Positions 49,865 through 59,058 of a stretch of 64,000 bases of DNA are shown in pieces. The stretch is from Streptomyces sp. NBC_01351. Lineage in GTDB: Bacteria; Actinomycetota; Actinomycetes; Streptomycetales; Streptomycetaceae. The position numbers were made by a program, and so were the translations under genes. Position 1 is the first letter of the stretch. Each line of letters starts with the position of its first letter. The notes under the pieces are model-generated. The model did no database searches. It was given only the letters and a program-made list of their open reading frames with translations, and was not told the origin of the DNA. The stretch is from contig NZ_CP108356.1 of the NCBI RefSeq assembly GCF_036237315.1, positions 3,096,501 to 3,160,500 of the forward strand. Direction: 5' to 3'.

Positions 49865-51580
49865 GTGAACCGCATACGCTCCCTCGTCCTGCCCATGGCC
49901 GTCGCCCTCGCCGCCGGCGGCCTCACGGCCCTCGCGACCGGTACGGCACAAGCCGCGGACGTCAACGTCGCCCGCAACGGAGGCTTCGAGTCCGGCCTCG
50001 CCAACTGGTCCTGTTCCGGCGGGAGCGGCGCCTCCGTCTCCTCGCCCGTCTTCGCCGGAGCCGGCGCCCTCAGGGCCACCCCGGCGGGCCAGGACAACGC
50101 GCGCTGCAGTCAGACCGTCACGGTCAAGCCGAACTCGACGTACACGCTGAGCACGCAGGTCCAGGGCAGTTACGTCTACCTCGGCGCGACCGGCACGGGC
50201 ACGCAGGACGTGTCCACCTGGACCCCCGGCTCGGGCGGCGGCTGGCAGAAGCTCTCCACCACCTTCACCACCGGCGCCAACACCACCCAGGTCACCGTCT
50301 ACACGCACGGCTGGTACGGCCAGCCGGCCTACGTCGTGGACGAGTTCAGCGTCTTCGGCCCGGACGGCGGCGGGCCGACCGACCCGGGGCCGTCCATCCC
50401 CGGCGCCCCGTCCGGGACCGCCGTTTCCGGCCAGAGCTCCGGCGGGCTCACCCTTTCGTGGGGCGCGGTCAGCGGGGCCACCGGCTATTACGTGTATCAG
50501 GACGGCGCCCGGGTCAGGACCGTGACCGAAGCCTCCGCGCAGATCACCGGACTCGCCGCCTCGACCTCGTACTCCTTCCAGGTCAGCGCCTACAACGCGG
50601 CCGGCGAGGGCCCGAAGTCCGCGGCGGTGACGGGCACCACGACCGGCACCGGCCCGGGTCCGGGTCCCGGCCCGGGTCCGGGTCCCGGCCCGGCCGTCCC
50701 CAAGCACGCGCTGACCGGCTACTGGCAGAACTTCGACAACGGGGCGACCGTCCAGAAGCTCTCCGACGTCTCCGCGCAGTACGACATCATCGCCGTCTCC
50801 TTCGCCGACGCCACGGCCACGCCGGGTGCCATCACCTTCAACCTCGACTCGGCCGGCCTCGGCGGCTACACGGTGGCCCAGTTCAAGGCCGACATCGCCG
50901 CGAAGAAGGCGGCCGGCAAGTCGGTGATCCTCTCCATCGGCGGCGAGAAGGGCACCATCTCCGTCAACGACTCCGCCTCCGCGAACAACCTCGCGAACTC
51001 GGCGTACGCGCTGATGCAGGAGTACGGCTTCAACGGCATCGACATCGACCTGGAGAACGGCCTGAACCCGACCTACATGACGCAGGCGCTGCGCGCGCTG
51101 TCGGGGAAGGCCGGCTCCTCGCTGGTCATCACGATGGCCCCGCAGACGATCGACATGCAGTCCACGCAGGGCGGCTACTTCAAGACGGCGCTCAACATCA
51201 AGGACATCCTCACCGTCGTCAACATGCAGTACTACAACAGCGGCTCGATGAACGGCTGCGACGGCAAGGTGTACTCCCAGGGCTCGGTGGACTTCCTCAC
51301 CGCGCTGGCCTGCATCCAGCTGGAGGGCGGCCTCGACCCCTCCCAGGTGGGCATCGGAGTCCCGGCCTCCCCCAGCGGCGCGGGCAGCGGCTACGTCTCC
51401 CCGACCATCGTGAACAACGCCCTGGACTGCCTCGCCCGGGGCACGAACTGCGGCTCCTTCAAGCCGTCGAAGACCTACCCGGGACTGCGCGGCGCGATGA
51501 CCTGGTCGACCAACTGGGACGCCAAGGCGGGTAGTGCTTGGTCGAACTCGGTGGGTCCGAAGGTGCACGGGCTCCCGTAG
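49865..51580 (+). CDS. secreted GH18 chitinase with CBM and FnIII modules
   Basis: A 571-residue enzyme. Signal peptide to about residue 31 (TAQAAD). Residues 32-170 are a carbohydrate-binding module (NGGFESGLANWSCSG). A fibronectin type III domain follows (PSGTAVSGQSSGGLTLSWGA to about 265). A Gly-Pro repeat linker leads to the GH18 barrel: HALTGYWQNFDNG, VILSIGGEKG, and the catalytic FNGIDIDLENG (Asp393, Asp395, Glu397). MAPQTIDMQ and MTWSTNWDA complete the active site. It should hydrolyse chitin outside the cell. GTG start at 49865. Confidence 0.95.
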   Translation: MNRIRSLVLPMAVALAAGGLTALATGTAQAADVNVARNGGFESGLANWSCSGGSGASVSSPVFAGAGALRATPAGQDNARCSQTVTVKPNSTYTLSTQVQGSYVYLGATGTGTQDVSTWTPGSGGGWQKLSTTFTTGANTTQVTVYTHGWYGQPAYVVDEFSVFGPDGGGPTDPGPSIPGAPSGTAVSGQSSGGLTLSWGAVSGATGYYVYQDGARVRTVTEASAQITGLAASTSYSFQVSAYNAAGEGPKSAAVTGTTTGTGPGPGPGPGPGPGPAVPKHALTGYWQNFDNGATVQKLSDVSAQYDIIAVSFADATATPGAITFNLDSAGLGGYTVAQFKADIAAKKAAGKSVILSIGGEKGTISVNDSASANNLANSAYALMQEYGFNGIDIDLENGLNPTYMTQALRALSGKAGSSLVITMAPQTIDMQSTQGGYFKTALNIKDILTVVNMQYYNSGSMNGCDGKVYSQGSVDFLTALACIQLEGGLDPSQVGIGVPASPSGAGSGYVSPTIVNNALDCLARGTNCGSFKPSKTYPGLRGAMTWSTNWDAKAGSAWSNSVGPKVHGLP

Positions 51581-51587
51581 GCGGTAG

Positions 51588-51672
51588 GTGTGGGGGTTGG
51601 CCGAATCACTGCCCTTGACCGGGACATGCCACGAGAGCACGCTGTGCGGCATCCGCACGGCTACCCCCACAC
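51588..51672. promoter_or_regulatory. inverted repeat in the carboxypeptidase leader
   Basis: gtgtgggggt (51588-51597) and acccccacac (51663-51672) are a perfect 10-bp inverted repeat flanking 65 bases just before the M14 gene. It could be a long-range operator or a leader RNA stem. Confidence 0.4.
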
Positions 51673-51691
51673 TCCCCACCCAGGAGAACGC

Positions 51692-53029
51692 ATGCGGCTC
51701 CTCCACACCCGCCGAAGGGCCGCCGTCACGGCGGCCCTGCTGGCGCTCGCGCTGGGCGCACCCGCCTACGGCATGAGCGCCACGGCATCCCCACCGCCCA
51801 CCCCGTCCACCGCCACCCAGGACGAGGCCATCGTCCAGTACGAGATCCACGGACCGGAAACGGCCGCCGAGCGCACGGCACTGCTCCGTACCGGCGTCTC
51901 CATCGACGAGATCGACGGCCACACCGTCGTCGTCAGCGCCGACACCATGCAGGCCAAGCAGCTGCGCACGCTCGGCTACAAGCTCACCCCGCTGCCCGGA
52001 CCACCCGACCGCTCCCTCCCCGGGATCGCGGCGAGCCCGATGGACTTCCCCTCGGCGGACTCCAGGTACCACAACTACGCCGAGATGACGGCCGAGATCA
52101 ACCAGCGGGTCGCCCAGTACCCCTCGATCATGAGCAAGAAGGTGATCGGGAAGTCGTACCAGGGCCGGGACCTCGTCGCCATCAAGATCAGTGACAACGT
52201 CGCGACGGACGAGGCCGAGCCGGAGGTGCTCTTCACGCACCACCAGCACGCGCGCGAGCACCTGACCGTCGAGATGGCCCTCTACCTCATCAACGAGTTC
52301 GGCTCGAAGTACGCGACCGACGCGCGCGTCGCGAACGCGGTCAACGGCCGCGAGATCTGGATCATCCCGGACCTCAACCCGGACGGCGGCGAGTACGACA
52401 TCGCCACCGGCTCCTACCGCTCGTGGCGCAAGAACCGCCAGCCCAACGCCGGCTCCTCGTACGTCGGCACCGACGAGAACCGCAACTGGAACTACAAGTG
52501 GGGCTGCTGCGGCGGCTCCAGCAGCAGCCGCAGCTCGGAGACCTACCGGGGTCCGGCGGCGGAATCGACGCCCGAGGTCAAGGCGGTCTCGGACTTCGTC
52601 CGCAGCCGGGTGGTCGGCGGCAAGCAGCAGATCAAGGCCGCGATCGACTTCCACACGTACAGCGAGCTGGTGCTGTGGCCCTTCGGCTACACCTACAACG
52701 ACACCGCACCGGGACTGACCGCCGACGACCTCGCCGTCTTCAAGAAGATCGGCACGAACATGGCGAACAGCAACGGCTACACGCCGGAGCAGTCGAGCGA
52801 CCTGTACATCACGGACGGGACGATCGACGACTGGCTGTGGGGCGACCAGAAGATCTTCGGCTACACCTTCGAGATGTACCCGGAGAGCGGCGGCGGCGGC
52901 TTCTACCCGCCGGACGAGGTCATCGACCGCGAGACCGCGCGCAACAAGGACGCGGTGCTCCAGCTGCTGGAGAACGCGGACTGCATGTACCGCTCGATCG
53001 GCAAGGAAGCGCAGTACTGCACCGCGTGA
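51692..53029 (+). CDS. secreted M14 zinc carboxypeptidase
   Basis: A 445-residue preproenzyme. Signal peptide from ATG 51692 (AGGAGA upstream) to about residue 30, then a propeptide of about 85 residues. The M14 domain starts near [15 protein letters not shown]. Zinc ligands: His and Glu in [12 protein letters not shown], and His in IDFHTYSEL. The substrate-binding RNRQPN-like and [10 protein letters not shown] segments are present, as is the catalytic Glu in YTFEMYPE. It should remove C-terminal residues from extracellular peptides, in the zinc carboxypeptidase group of actinomycetes. Confidence 0.93.
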   Translation: MRLLHTRRRAAVTAALLALALGAPAYGMSATASPPPTPSTATQDEAIVQYEIHGPETAAERTALLRTGVSIDEIDGHTVVVSADTMQAKQLRTLGYKLTPLPGPPDRSLPGIAASPMDFPSADSRYHNYAEMTAEINQRVAQYPSIMSKKVIGKSYQGRDLVAIKISDNVATDEAEPEVLFTHHQHAREHLTVEMALYLINEFGSKYATDARVANAVNGREIWIIPDLNPDGGEYDIATGSYRSWRKNRQPNAGSSYVGTDENRNWNYKWGCCGGSSSSRSSETYRGPAAESTPEVKAVSDFVRSRVVGGKQQIKAAIDFHTYSELVLWPFGYTYNDTAPGLTADDLAVFKKIGTNMANSNGYTPEQSSDLYITDGTIDDWLWGDQKIFGYTFEMYPESGGGGFYPPDEVIDRETARNKDAVLQLLENADCMYRSIGKEAQYCTA

Positions 53030-53054
53030 GGTGACGCGACGCGCGCACGGATCC

Positions 53055-53084
53055 GGGGGCGCCCCACCGCCAGGGGGGCGCCCC
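53055..53084. terminator. hairpin between convergent carboxypeptidase and RidA genes
   Basis: ggggcgcccc near 53056-53065 pairs with the copy near 53075-53084 across a short loop. It lies between two stop codons and can act in both directions. Confidence 0.5.
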
Positions 53085-53097
53085 TCTCGTCCGCCCT

Positions 53098-53517
53098 CTA
53101 GCCGAGTACGGCGAGGGCGTCGATCTCGATCAGCAGCCCGGCCGGCAGCCCGACGTACACCGTGGTGCGGGCGGCGGGGGCCTCTTTCAGCCCCTGCTCC
53201 TCGAAGTAGGCGTTGTAGATGCCGTTCATCTCGGCGAAGTGCGCGGCGTCGGTGAGGTAGACGCGGATCATCATCACGTCGTCCCAGCCCGAGCCGCCGG
53301 CCTCCAGCACGGACCGGACGTTCTCCAGAGTCTGGAGCGTCTGCTCGGCCAGGGTCGGCCCGGCGGGGGTGGGCGGCTGCCCGTCCACGTGCGGGAGGAA
53401 GCCGACCTGGCCGGCGACCTGGAGGAGGTTGCCCTTGCGGACGCCGTGCGAGAACTTCGCGGGCGGGGTGGTGTGGGTGTCGGGCGTGACGGCGACCTTG
53501 TAGACCTTCTCTGTCAC
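53098..53517 (-). CDS. ridA: RidA family enamine/imine deaminase
   Basis: A 139-residue RidA. Motifs: FSHGVRKGNLLQVAGQVGFL, TLQTLENVRSVLEAGGSGWD, VYLTDAAHFAEMNGIYNAYF, and the C-terminal ARTTVYVGLPAGLLIEIDAL, with the active-site Arg in A-R-T-T-V and Glu in I-E-I-D. RidA hydrolyses reactive enamines released by PLP-dependent dehydratases. It overlaps the IclR gene by four bases. The divergent PLP enzyme at 54681 is a plausible source of the intermediates it clears. Confidence 0.92.
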   Translation of the reverse strand: MTEKVYKVAVTPDTHTTPPAKFSHGVRKGNLLQVAGQVGFLPHVDGQPPTPAGPTLAEQTLQTLENVRSVLEAGGSGWDDVMMIRVYLTDAAHFAEMNGIYNAYFEEQGLKEAPAARTTVYVGLPAGLLIEIDALAVLG

Positions 53518-54260
53518 GTGCTCTCTCCTGAGTAGTCGCGGCTGATGGCTTCGGCGGTACGGAGTACGAGGGGCAGCAGTTCCAGCAGCCCCTCGGCGCT
53601 GACGACCACACTGGGCGCGGAGACCGACAGCGCGGCGACGACCCGCCCGTCCGGCCCGTACACGGGCGCGCCGAGGCAGTTCAGGGACTCCTCGTGCCCA
53701 CCGAGATCGGTGGCCCAGCCCTGTTCCCGTACTTGGTCCAGCTCGCGCAGGAACGCGTCGGCGTCCGGGGTCGAGCGGGCGGTGTGGCGGGGGTACTCGA
53801 TGCGGGCGGCGAGCGCGCGGCGCTCCGGTTCGGGGAGGTCGGCGAGGAGCAGCTTGGCGACGGCGGCGACGGTGAGGGGCACGGGGCGGCCGATGCGGGA
53901 GTACATCCGGACCGGGTAGCGGCTGTCGACCTTGTCGATGTACACGACCTCGTCGTCCTGGTGAAGGGCGAGGTGGACGGTGTGGCCGGTGGCCTGGTTC
54001 AGCTCGACGAGGTGGGGGTGGGCGATGTCCCGGACGTCGAGGTTCTCGATGGCCTCGGCGGCGAGCGCGAAGAGCTTGGACCCGAGTCGGTATCGGCCGT
54101 CGGGCTGGCGGTACACGAATCCGTGCTGGTCCAGGGTGCGGAGGAGGCGGAGGGCGGTGCTCTTGTGCACGCCGAGGGCGGTTGCGACCGCCGTGAGGCC
54201 GGCCGGGCCCTTCGCGAGCAGCGGCAGCACCGCGAGTGCCCGTTCCACGGACTGGCTCAT
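53514..54260 (-). CDS. IclR family regulator
   Basis: A 248-residue regulator. HTH: SQSVERALAVLPLLAKGPAG, then TALGVHKSTALRLLRTLDQH. Effector domain: FALAAEAIENLDVRDIAHPH, VYIDKVDSRYPVRMYSRIGR, PVYGPDGRVVAALSVSAPSV. ATG 54260 follows GGGAGGA. It is co-transcribed with ridA and divergent from the D-amino-acid genes, so it probably controls both directions in answer to a metabolite of that pathway. Confidence 0.92.
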   Translation of the reverse strand: MSQSVERALAVLPLLAKGPAGLTAVATALGVHKSTALRLLRTLDQHGFVYRQPDGRYRLGSKLFALAAEAIENLDVRDIAHPHLVELNQATGHTVHLALHQDDEVVYIDKVDSRYPVRMYSRIGRPVPLTVAAVAKLLLADLPEPERRALAARIEYPRHTARSTPDADAFLRELDQVREQGWATDLGGHEESLNCLGAPVYGPDGRVVAALSVSAPSVVVSAEGLLELLPLVLRTAEAISRDYSGEST

Positions 54261-54313
54261 CCTGCGTCCTCCCGTCCCGTCGCGTCCCGTCACAACAACC
54301 GGCTCCGCCGGCC

Positions 54314-54571
54314 CTGGGGCTCCGCCCCAAGACCCCGCGCCTCAAACGCCGGCGAGGCTGAATCGCGCGGCACCGCTGCCGGGGGCCAGCCCCCGGACCC
54401 TCCCCCAGCTACCGCTGGGGCACCCCCAGCGCCTCAAACGCCGGCGGGCTGGGATTGCCCTGCGGGCAATCCAGTCCCGCGCTGGCTTGCGCTGCGCGCA
54501 GATACAGCGGACGCCAGCCAAAATCCAGCCTCGCCGGCGTTTGAGGCGCGGGGTCTGGGGCGGAGCCCCAG
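54314..54571. repeat. large inverted repeat, genus-typical dispersed repeat
   Basis: Left arm 54314-54360 and right arm 54526-54571 are complementary over 46 of 47 positions (one base missing on the right). They include the motif cctcaaacgccggcgaggctg, widespread in Streptomyces intergenic DNA. A third partial copy of the motif lies at about 54428-54451. The repeat fills the gap between the IclR and deaminase genes, so it must separate or contain their promoters. Confidence 0.88.
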
Positions 54572-54680
54572 TGCACGGCCCGCGCCCGGCGTTGACCCGC
54601 CGTCACCCCGGATGTTAGACAGCGTGCAGCGGTATCCGCAATGACCGTTGCACACAGCGCAACCCCCGGGAGGCACCCTC

Positions 54681-55961
54681 ATGGCCAGCGACCCCGTCAC
54701 CGCACTCGCCGACGAACCGGTCGACCACCGGTTCAAGGGCCTCCCCCCGGACGCCCAGGCGGCCGGCCTCACTGTCGGGCAGCTCGCGCAGCAGCGCCGC
54801 GGGATCCATACCGGCGGGTTCACCACCCCCGTACTCACCCTCGACGCCGCCGCGCTGGAGCACAACCTCGCCGCCCTCGGCACGTACGCCGCCCGGCACG
54901 ACCTCGCCTTCGCGCCGCACGGCAAGACCTGCATGTCCCCGCAGCTGTTCCTCCGTCAGCTGGAACACGGCGCGTGGGGGATCACCGCCGCCGTCCCGCA
55001 CCAGGCCCGCGTCTACCGCGCCTTCGGGATCCAGCGGATCTTCCTCGCCAACGAGCTCGTCGATGCGGCCGCCCTGCGCTGGGTCGCCGGCGAGCTCGCC
55101 TCCGACCCCGACTTCCACTTCGTCTGCTACGTCGACTCCGTGCGCGGGGTGCACCTCATGGACCGGGCCCTGCGGGACGCGCCCGCCCGCATCGACGTCG
55201 TCGTCGAGCTCGGCGCCGGTGAGGGCGCCCGCACCGGGGCCCGCAGCGACGAAGACTGCCGGGCCGTCGCCGACGCCGTCGCCGATACCCCCACCCTGCG
55301 CCTCGTCGGCATCGCCGGTTACGAGGCCGAGGTGCCCGACGCCGACCCGGAGCGCGTGGCCGCGTACCTGCGCCGACTGACCGCCCTCGCCGTCGAGTTC
55401 GACAAGGCCGGGCGGTTCTCCCCCGACCTCGAGGAGATCGTCGTCAGCGCCGGCGGCTCCGCCTGGTTCGACGCCGTCGCCGACGTGTTCGCCGAGCTCC
55501 CGGAGCTCTCCCGCCCCCTGCTGAAGCTGCTCCGCTCCGGCGCGTACGTCTCCCACGACCACGGCTGGTACACCCGCCTGACCCCCTTCAACCGGCACCC
55601 CGAGGAGGGCGGGCTACGCCCCGCGTTCCGGCTGTGGACCCAGGTCGTGTCCCGGCCCTCCCCCACCCAGGCCTTCGTCAACGCCGGCAAGCGCGACATC
55701 GCCTACGACCTCGGGCTCCCGGAGGCCGAGCTGGTCCGGGACGCCCTCACCGGCGAGGAGCGGCCCGCCGGCGGCGTCCGCGTGGTCAAGCTGTCCGACC
55801 AGCACGCCTGGCTGGAGACCGACTCCGCCGACGACGTGCAGGTGGGCGACTGGGTGGCCCTCGGGATGTCCCACCCGTGCACCATCTTCGAGAAGTGGCC
55901 GCTGATCCCGGTGGTGGAGGCCGACGGCACGGTCACCGACTACGTGCGCACCTTCTTCTAG
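54681..55961 (+). CDS. PLP-dependent D-amino-acid lyase/deaminase (D-threonine aldolase-like fold)
   Basis: A 426-residue fold-type III PLP enzyme. The N-terminal region HTGGFTTPVLTLDAAALEHN leads to the Schiff-base lysine in FAPHGKTCMSP. The barrel continues with VPHQARVYRAFGIQRIFLAN and VVELGAGEGARTG. The C-terminal beta domain includes GAYVSHDHGWY and the likely zinc site H-P-C in GMSHPCTIFEKW, as in D-serine dehydratase (DSD1). The product should be a D-serine/D-threonine-type dehydratase or aldolase. It is immediately followed by the D-aminoacylase gene. ATG 54681 has GGGAGG upstream. Confidence 0.88.
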   Translation: MASDPVTALADEPVDHRFKGLPPDAQAAGLTVGQLAQQRRGIHTGGFTTPVLTLDAAALEHNLAALGTYAARHDLAFAPHGKTCMSPQLFLRQLEHGAWGITAAVPHQARVYRAFGIQRIFLANELVDAAALRWVAGELASDPDFHFVCYVDSVRGVHLMDRALRDAPARIDVVVELGAGEGARTGARSDEDCRAVADAVADTPTLRLVGIAGYEAEVPDADPERVAAYLRRLTALAVEFDKAGRFSPDLEEIVVSAGGSAWFDAVADVFAELPELSRPLLKLLRSGAYVSHDHGWYTRLTPFNRHPEEGGLRPAFRLWTQVVSRPSPTQAFVNAGKRDIAYDLGLPEAELVRDALTGEERPAGGVRVVKLSDQHAWLETDSADDVQVGDWVALGMSHPCTIFEKWPLIPVVEADGTVTDYVRTFF

Positions 55962-57593
55962 ATGGACCTGGTCATCCGCGGGGCCCGCGTCGTCGACGGC
56001 ACGGGCGGGCCCTCGTACACGGCCGACGTCGGCGTGCACGAGGGGCGGATCGTCGAGATCGGCCGGATCGCGGCCGGCGGCCGGCGCACCCTCGACGCGT
56101 ACGGGCTCGCCCTCGCCCCCGGCTTCGTCGACATGCACGCGCACAGCGACCTCGCCCTGCTCCGCGACCCGGACCACAGCGCGAAGGCCGCCCAGGGGGT
56201 GACCCTGGAGGTGCTCGGCCAGGACGGCCTCTCCTACGCGCCCGTCGACGACCGCACGCTCGGCGAGGTGCGGGCCGCCATCGCGGGCTGGAACGGGCCG
56301 GGGGACGACGTCGACTTCGACTGGCGCACGGTCGGCGAGTACCTCGACCGGATCGACCGGGGCGTCGCGGTCAACGCCGCGTACCTCGTGCCGCAGGGCA
56401 CCGTCCGCGCGTACGCCCTCGGCTGGGACGACCGCCCGGCCACCCCGGGCGAGCTGGACCGAATGCGCTCGCTCGTCGCCGACGGCCTCGCGCAGGGCGC
56501 CGTCGGCATGTCCTCCGGGCTCACCTACACCCCCGGCATGTACGCCTCCGGCGCCGAACTGACAGAGCTGTGCCGGGTGGTGGCCCGGTACGGCGGCTAC
56601 TACTGCCCGCACCACCGCTCGTACGGCCGCGGCGCAATCGCCGCCTACGCCGAGATGGTCGCCCTGACCCGGGAGGCCGGCTGCGCCCTGCACCTCGCGC
56701 ACGCCACCATGAACTTCGGCGAGAACGAGGGCCGGGCCGGCGAGCTGCTGACCCTGCTCGACGAGGCCCTGGCGGCGGGCGCCGACATCACCCTCGACAG
56801 CTATCCGTACACCCCCGGCTGCACCACCCTCGTGGCCCTGCTGCCCAGTTGGGCGAACGAGGGCGGCCCGCAGGCGGTCCTGGCCCGGCTGCGCGACGAC
56901 GCGCAGGCCGAGCGGATCCGGTACGCGCTGGAGGTCGAGGGCGCGGACGGCTGCCACGGGGTGCCGGTCGACTGGTCGACGATCGAGGTCTCGGGCGTCA
57001 CCGACCCGGCCTTCACCCCGTACGTCGGCACGCGCGTGGCCGGCTGGGACACCGCCCGGCGGCTGCTGCTCGGCGACCGGCTCGCGCCGACGATCCTCCA
57101 GCACGTGGGCCACGAGGAGAACGTCCGGGCGATCATGCGGCACCCCGCCCACACCGGCGGCTCCGACGGGATCCTCCAGGGCGCGAAACCCCACCCGCGC
57201 GCGTACGGCACCTTCCCGCACTACCTAGGCCACTACGTCCGCGAGCTGGGCCTGCTCTCGCTGGAGGAGTGCGTGGCGCACCTCGCCGGCCGGCCGGCGG
57301 CGCGGCTGCGGCTGCCCGACCGGGGGCTGGTCCGGCGGGGCCACCGCGCGGACCTCGTCCTCTTCGACCCGGAGACGGTCGCGGCCGGATCCACGTACGA
57401 GAACCCGCGGGTGCTGCCGACGGGCATTCCGCACGTACTGATCGACGGGCGCTTCGTCATGCGCGACGGGCGCCGCACGGACGTCCTGGCCGGACGCTCG
57501 GTGCGCCGCACGGCCGGCACGGCCGGCACGCCCGGCACGGCCGGCACGCCTACTCGCACTCGTACACGTACTCGTACTCGTACACAAATCTGA
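55962..57593 (+). CDS. N-acyl-D-amino-acid deacylase (amidohydrolase)
   Basis: A 543-residue amidohydrolase starting at once after the upstream stop. The metal site has FVDMHAHSDLALL, then LHLAHATMNFGENE, and HVGHEENVRA with the late Asp in GGSDGILQG. The substructure RYGGYYCPHHRSYGRGAI fits D-aminoacylases. The enzyme should remove acyl groups from D-amino acids and feed the PLP enzyme. The last 40 residues are a Gly/Thr/Ala repeat then TRTRTRTRTRTQI, coded by a simple DNA repeat (57480-57590), likely a dispensable tail. Confidence 0.9.
   Translation: MDLVIRGARVVDGTGGPSYTADVGVHEGRIVEIGRIAAGGRRTLDAYGLALAPGFVDMHAHSDLALLRDPDHSAKAAQGVTLEVLGQDGLSYAPVDDRTLGEVRAAIAGWNGPGDDVDFDWRTVGEYLDRIDRGVAVNAAYLVPQGTVRAYALGWDDRPATPGELDRMRSLVADGLAQGAVGMSSGLTYTPGMYASGAELTELCRVVARYGGYYCPHHRSYGRGAIAAYAEMVALTREAGCALHLAHATMNFGENEGRAGELLTLLDEALAAGADITLDSYPYTPGCTTLVALLPSWANEGGPQAVLARLRDDAQAERIRYALEVEGADGCHGVPVDWSTIEVSGVTDPAFTPYVGTRVAGWDTARRLLLGDRLAPTILQHVGHEENVRAIMRHPAHTGGSDGILQGAKPHPRAYGTFPHYLGHYVRELGLLSLEECVAHLAGRPAARLRLPDRGLVRRGHRADLVLFDPETVAAGSTYENPRVLPTGIPHVLIDGRFVMRDGRRTDVLAGRSVRRTAGTAGTPGTAGTPTRTRTRTRTRTQI
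57552..57593 (+). repeat. simple repeat at the end of the deacylase gene
   Basis: A run of act/cgt and cgtac-type six-base units gives the alternating Thr-Arg tail. Such a repeat can slip and change length between strains without disturbing the enzyme. Confidence 0.75.
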
Positions 57594-57601
57594 CATTTAC
57601 G

Positions 57602-58618
57602 ATGGTCGGCATGGTCGCCTTCGCCCTCGCCGCCGTGTTCTTCCTCGCCCTGTGCCTGAGCGCGCGAGAGGACCGCCGCCGCTTCCGCAACGCCGTGCTG
57701 TTCGGACTGACCTTCATCTCGCTCTCGGTCGCCCTGCTCCTCCAGCTCGACAAGGTGCCGAACTGGGTGGCGTACCCCATCGTCCTGGCCGTCTTCGCCG
57801 TGCCCACGCTCGGGACCCTGGCGCTCGGCGTCTTCCTGATCGGCAACGGCGTGACCATGGTCCGCAAGGAGGGGCGCCGCCCGGCCAACCTGCTGTCGAT
57901 GCTCGCGGGGCTGGGGATCTTCGGGATGATCGCGCTGCTGATGGTCGTCCAGATGGCCGGCTCGCGCGTCCTCGACGGCATCGTCGGCACGCTCGCCGTG
58001 ATCGTCGCGTACATATCCTTCCTCTTCCTCTGCTTCCTCGGGTACGCCTTCCTCTACGGGCGGATCAGGGTGCGCGGCGACGTCGACCACGTGGTCATGC
58101 TCGGCTCCGGCCTGATCGGCGGGGACCGGGTGCCGCCGCTGCTGGCCTCGCGGCTGCGCAAGGGCCAGGACATCTACGAGGCCCAGCTGGCCCGGGGCGG
58201 CCGGCCGCCGGTGCTGCTGCCGTCGGGCGGCAAGGGCTCGGACGAGAAGGTCGCCGAGGCGCGGGCGATGGCGGACTGGCTGATCGCGCAGGGCGTGCCG
58301 GCGGAGCACATCACGCTGGAGGACCGGTCGACGACGACCGAGGAGAACATGCTGTTCAGCCGCGAGATCATGACGGCGGACGACCCGGGCTACCGGTGCG
58401 TGGTGGTCACCAACAACTTCCACGCCTTCCGGGCCGCGATGATGGCCCGCAAGGCCGGGGTGAACGGGCAGGTCCTCGGATCGCCCACGGCGAAGTACTA
58501 CTGGCCGAGCGCGACCATCCGCGAGTTCGTCGCGGTGTTCTGGGAGCACAGGGCCGTGAACCTGGGGATCTGCGGGCTGCTGATCGCCCTGGGCACGGCG
58601 GCCACGCTGACGACCTGA
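57602..58618 (+). CDS. YdcF/ElyC-family (DUF218) membrane protein
   Basis: A 338-residue protein. Five hydrophobic segments occupy the first 160 residues. The DUF218 domain follows: VDHVVMLGSGLIGGDRVPPL, PPVLLPSGGKGSDEKVAEAR, HITLEDRSTTTEENMLFSRE and VVVTNNFHAFRAAMMARKAG. The last helix is at residues about 318-335. Related proteins act in envelope biogenesis. It begins nine bases after the deacylase stop without a clear ribosome site, so it may be translated from the same message. Confidence 0.85.
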   Translation: MVGMVAFALAAVFFLALCLSAREDRRRFRNAVLFGLTFISLSVALLLQLDKVPNWVAYPIVLAVFAVPTLGTLALGVFLIGNGVTMVRKEGRRPANLLSMLAGLGIFGMIALLMVVQMAGSRVLDGIVGTLAVIVAYISFLFLCFLGYAFLYGRIRVRGDVDHVVMLGSGLIGGDRVPPLLASRLRKGQDIYEAQLARGGRPPVLLPSGGKGSDEKVAEARAMADWLIAQGVPAEHITLEDRSTTTEENMLFSREIMTADDPGYRCVVVTNNFHAFRAAMMARKAGVNGQVLGSPTAKYYWPSATIREFVAVFWEHRAVNLGICGLLIALGTAATLTT

Positions 58619-58647
58619 ACGGGCCGTACGCGCCCCTCACGCCGCAC

Positions 58648-58678
58648 GGCCCCGTGCCCGGGGACCCGGGACGGGGCT
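58648..58678 (+). terminator. hairpin after the YdcF gene
   Basis: ggccccgt and acggggct pair outside a c-c-c-g-g-g stem with a one-base bulge (58648-58678). It follows the YdcF stop by 30 bases and precedes the convergent small gene. Confidence 0.55.
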
Positions 58679-58714
58679 GTAGGCAGCGGCTGCCGGCTAC
58701 GGGTACGGCTACGA

Positions 58715-58900
58715 CTACGGCAGGTACCGCTCGATGACCTGCGGGCCCTCCTTCTCGATGAGCCGGCGCGCCCTCTCGACCCGCTCCGGAGTCGGGTCGT
58801 GGCCTGTCGCCATCACGAGGTCTTCGGGGTCGTACGGCCGGTCCCCGCCCGTGTGGAGCCGGTCCGACCGGGTGGGCTGCTCGTCGGGTTCACTGACCAT
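58715..58900 (-). CDS. small hypothetical protein
   Basis: A 61-residue acidic protein from ATG 58900, which follows AGGAGGT. The sequence MVSEPDEQPTRSDRLHTGGD leads to DPEDLVMATGHDPTPERVER and ends EKEGPQVIERYLP. The pattern of a conserved Asp-Leu-V-x-A-x-G-x-D-P-T-P-E is characteristic of a small family often found in Streptomyces, with unknown role. The ribosome site is excellent. Confidence 0.78.
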   Translation of the reverse strand: MVSEPDEQPTRSDRLHTGGDRPYDPEDLVMATGHDPTPERVERARRLIEKEGPQVIERYLP

Positions 58901-59058
58901 CGCGTACCTCCTACGGTTTCCCCTGGCCCCATACTCCGGCCAGGTCGCCATGAACGCACTTCGGACGGGTCCTGCGGACGTGCGGTACGGGCCGGCCGCA
59001 TCCAGAATCGATGAATGCTCGTTAGCCGCCCGGGGGCCAAAACCCTAAGGACAGGTAA

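Noticed and set aside
49709-53611. A 1300-codon open frame on the minus strand opposite the chitinase and carboxypeptidase genes
   Set aside because: It is antisense to two well-supported genes. Its product is a low-complexity Arg/Gly/Val/Asp sequence without domains, a usual effect of high GC third positions.
55634-57592. A long plus-strand open frame opposite in phase to the deaminase and deacylase genes
   Set aside because: It is an Arg/Pro/Gly-rich shadow of the two enzymes. Only its final part, from 57602, is a real gene (YdcF).
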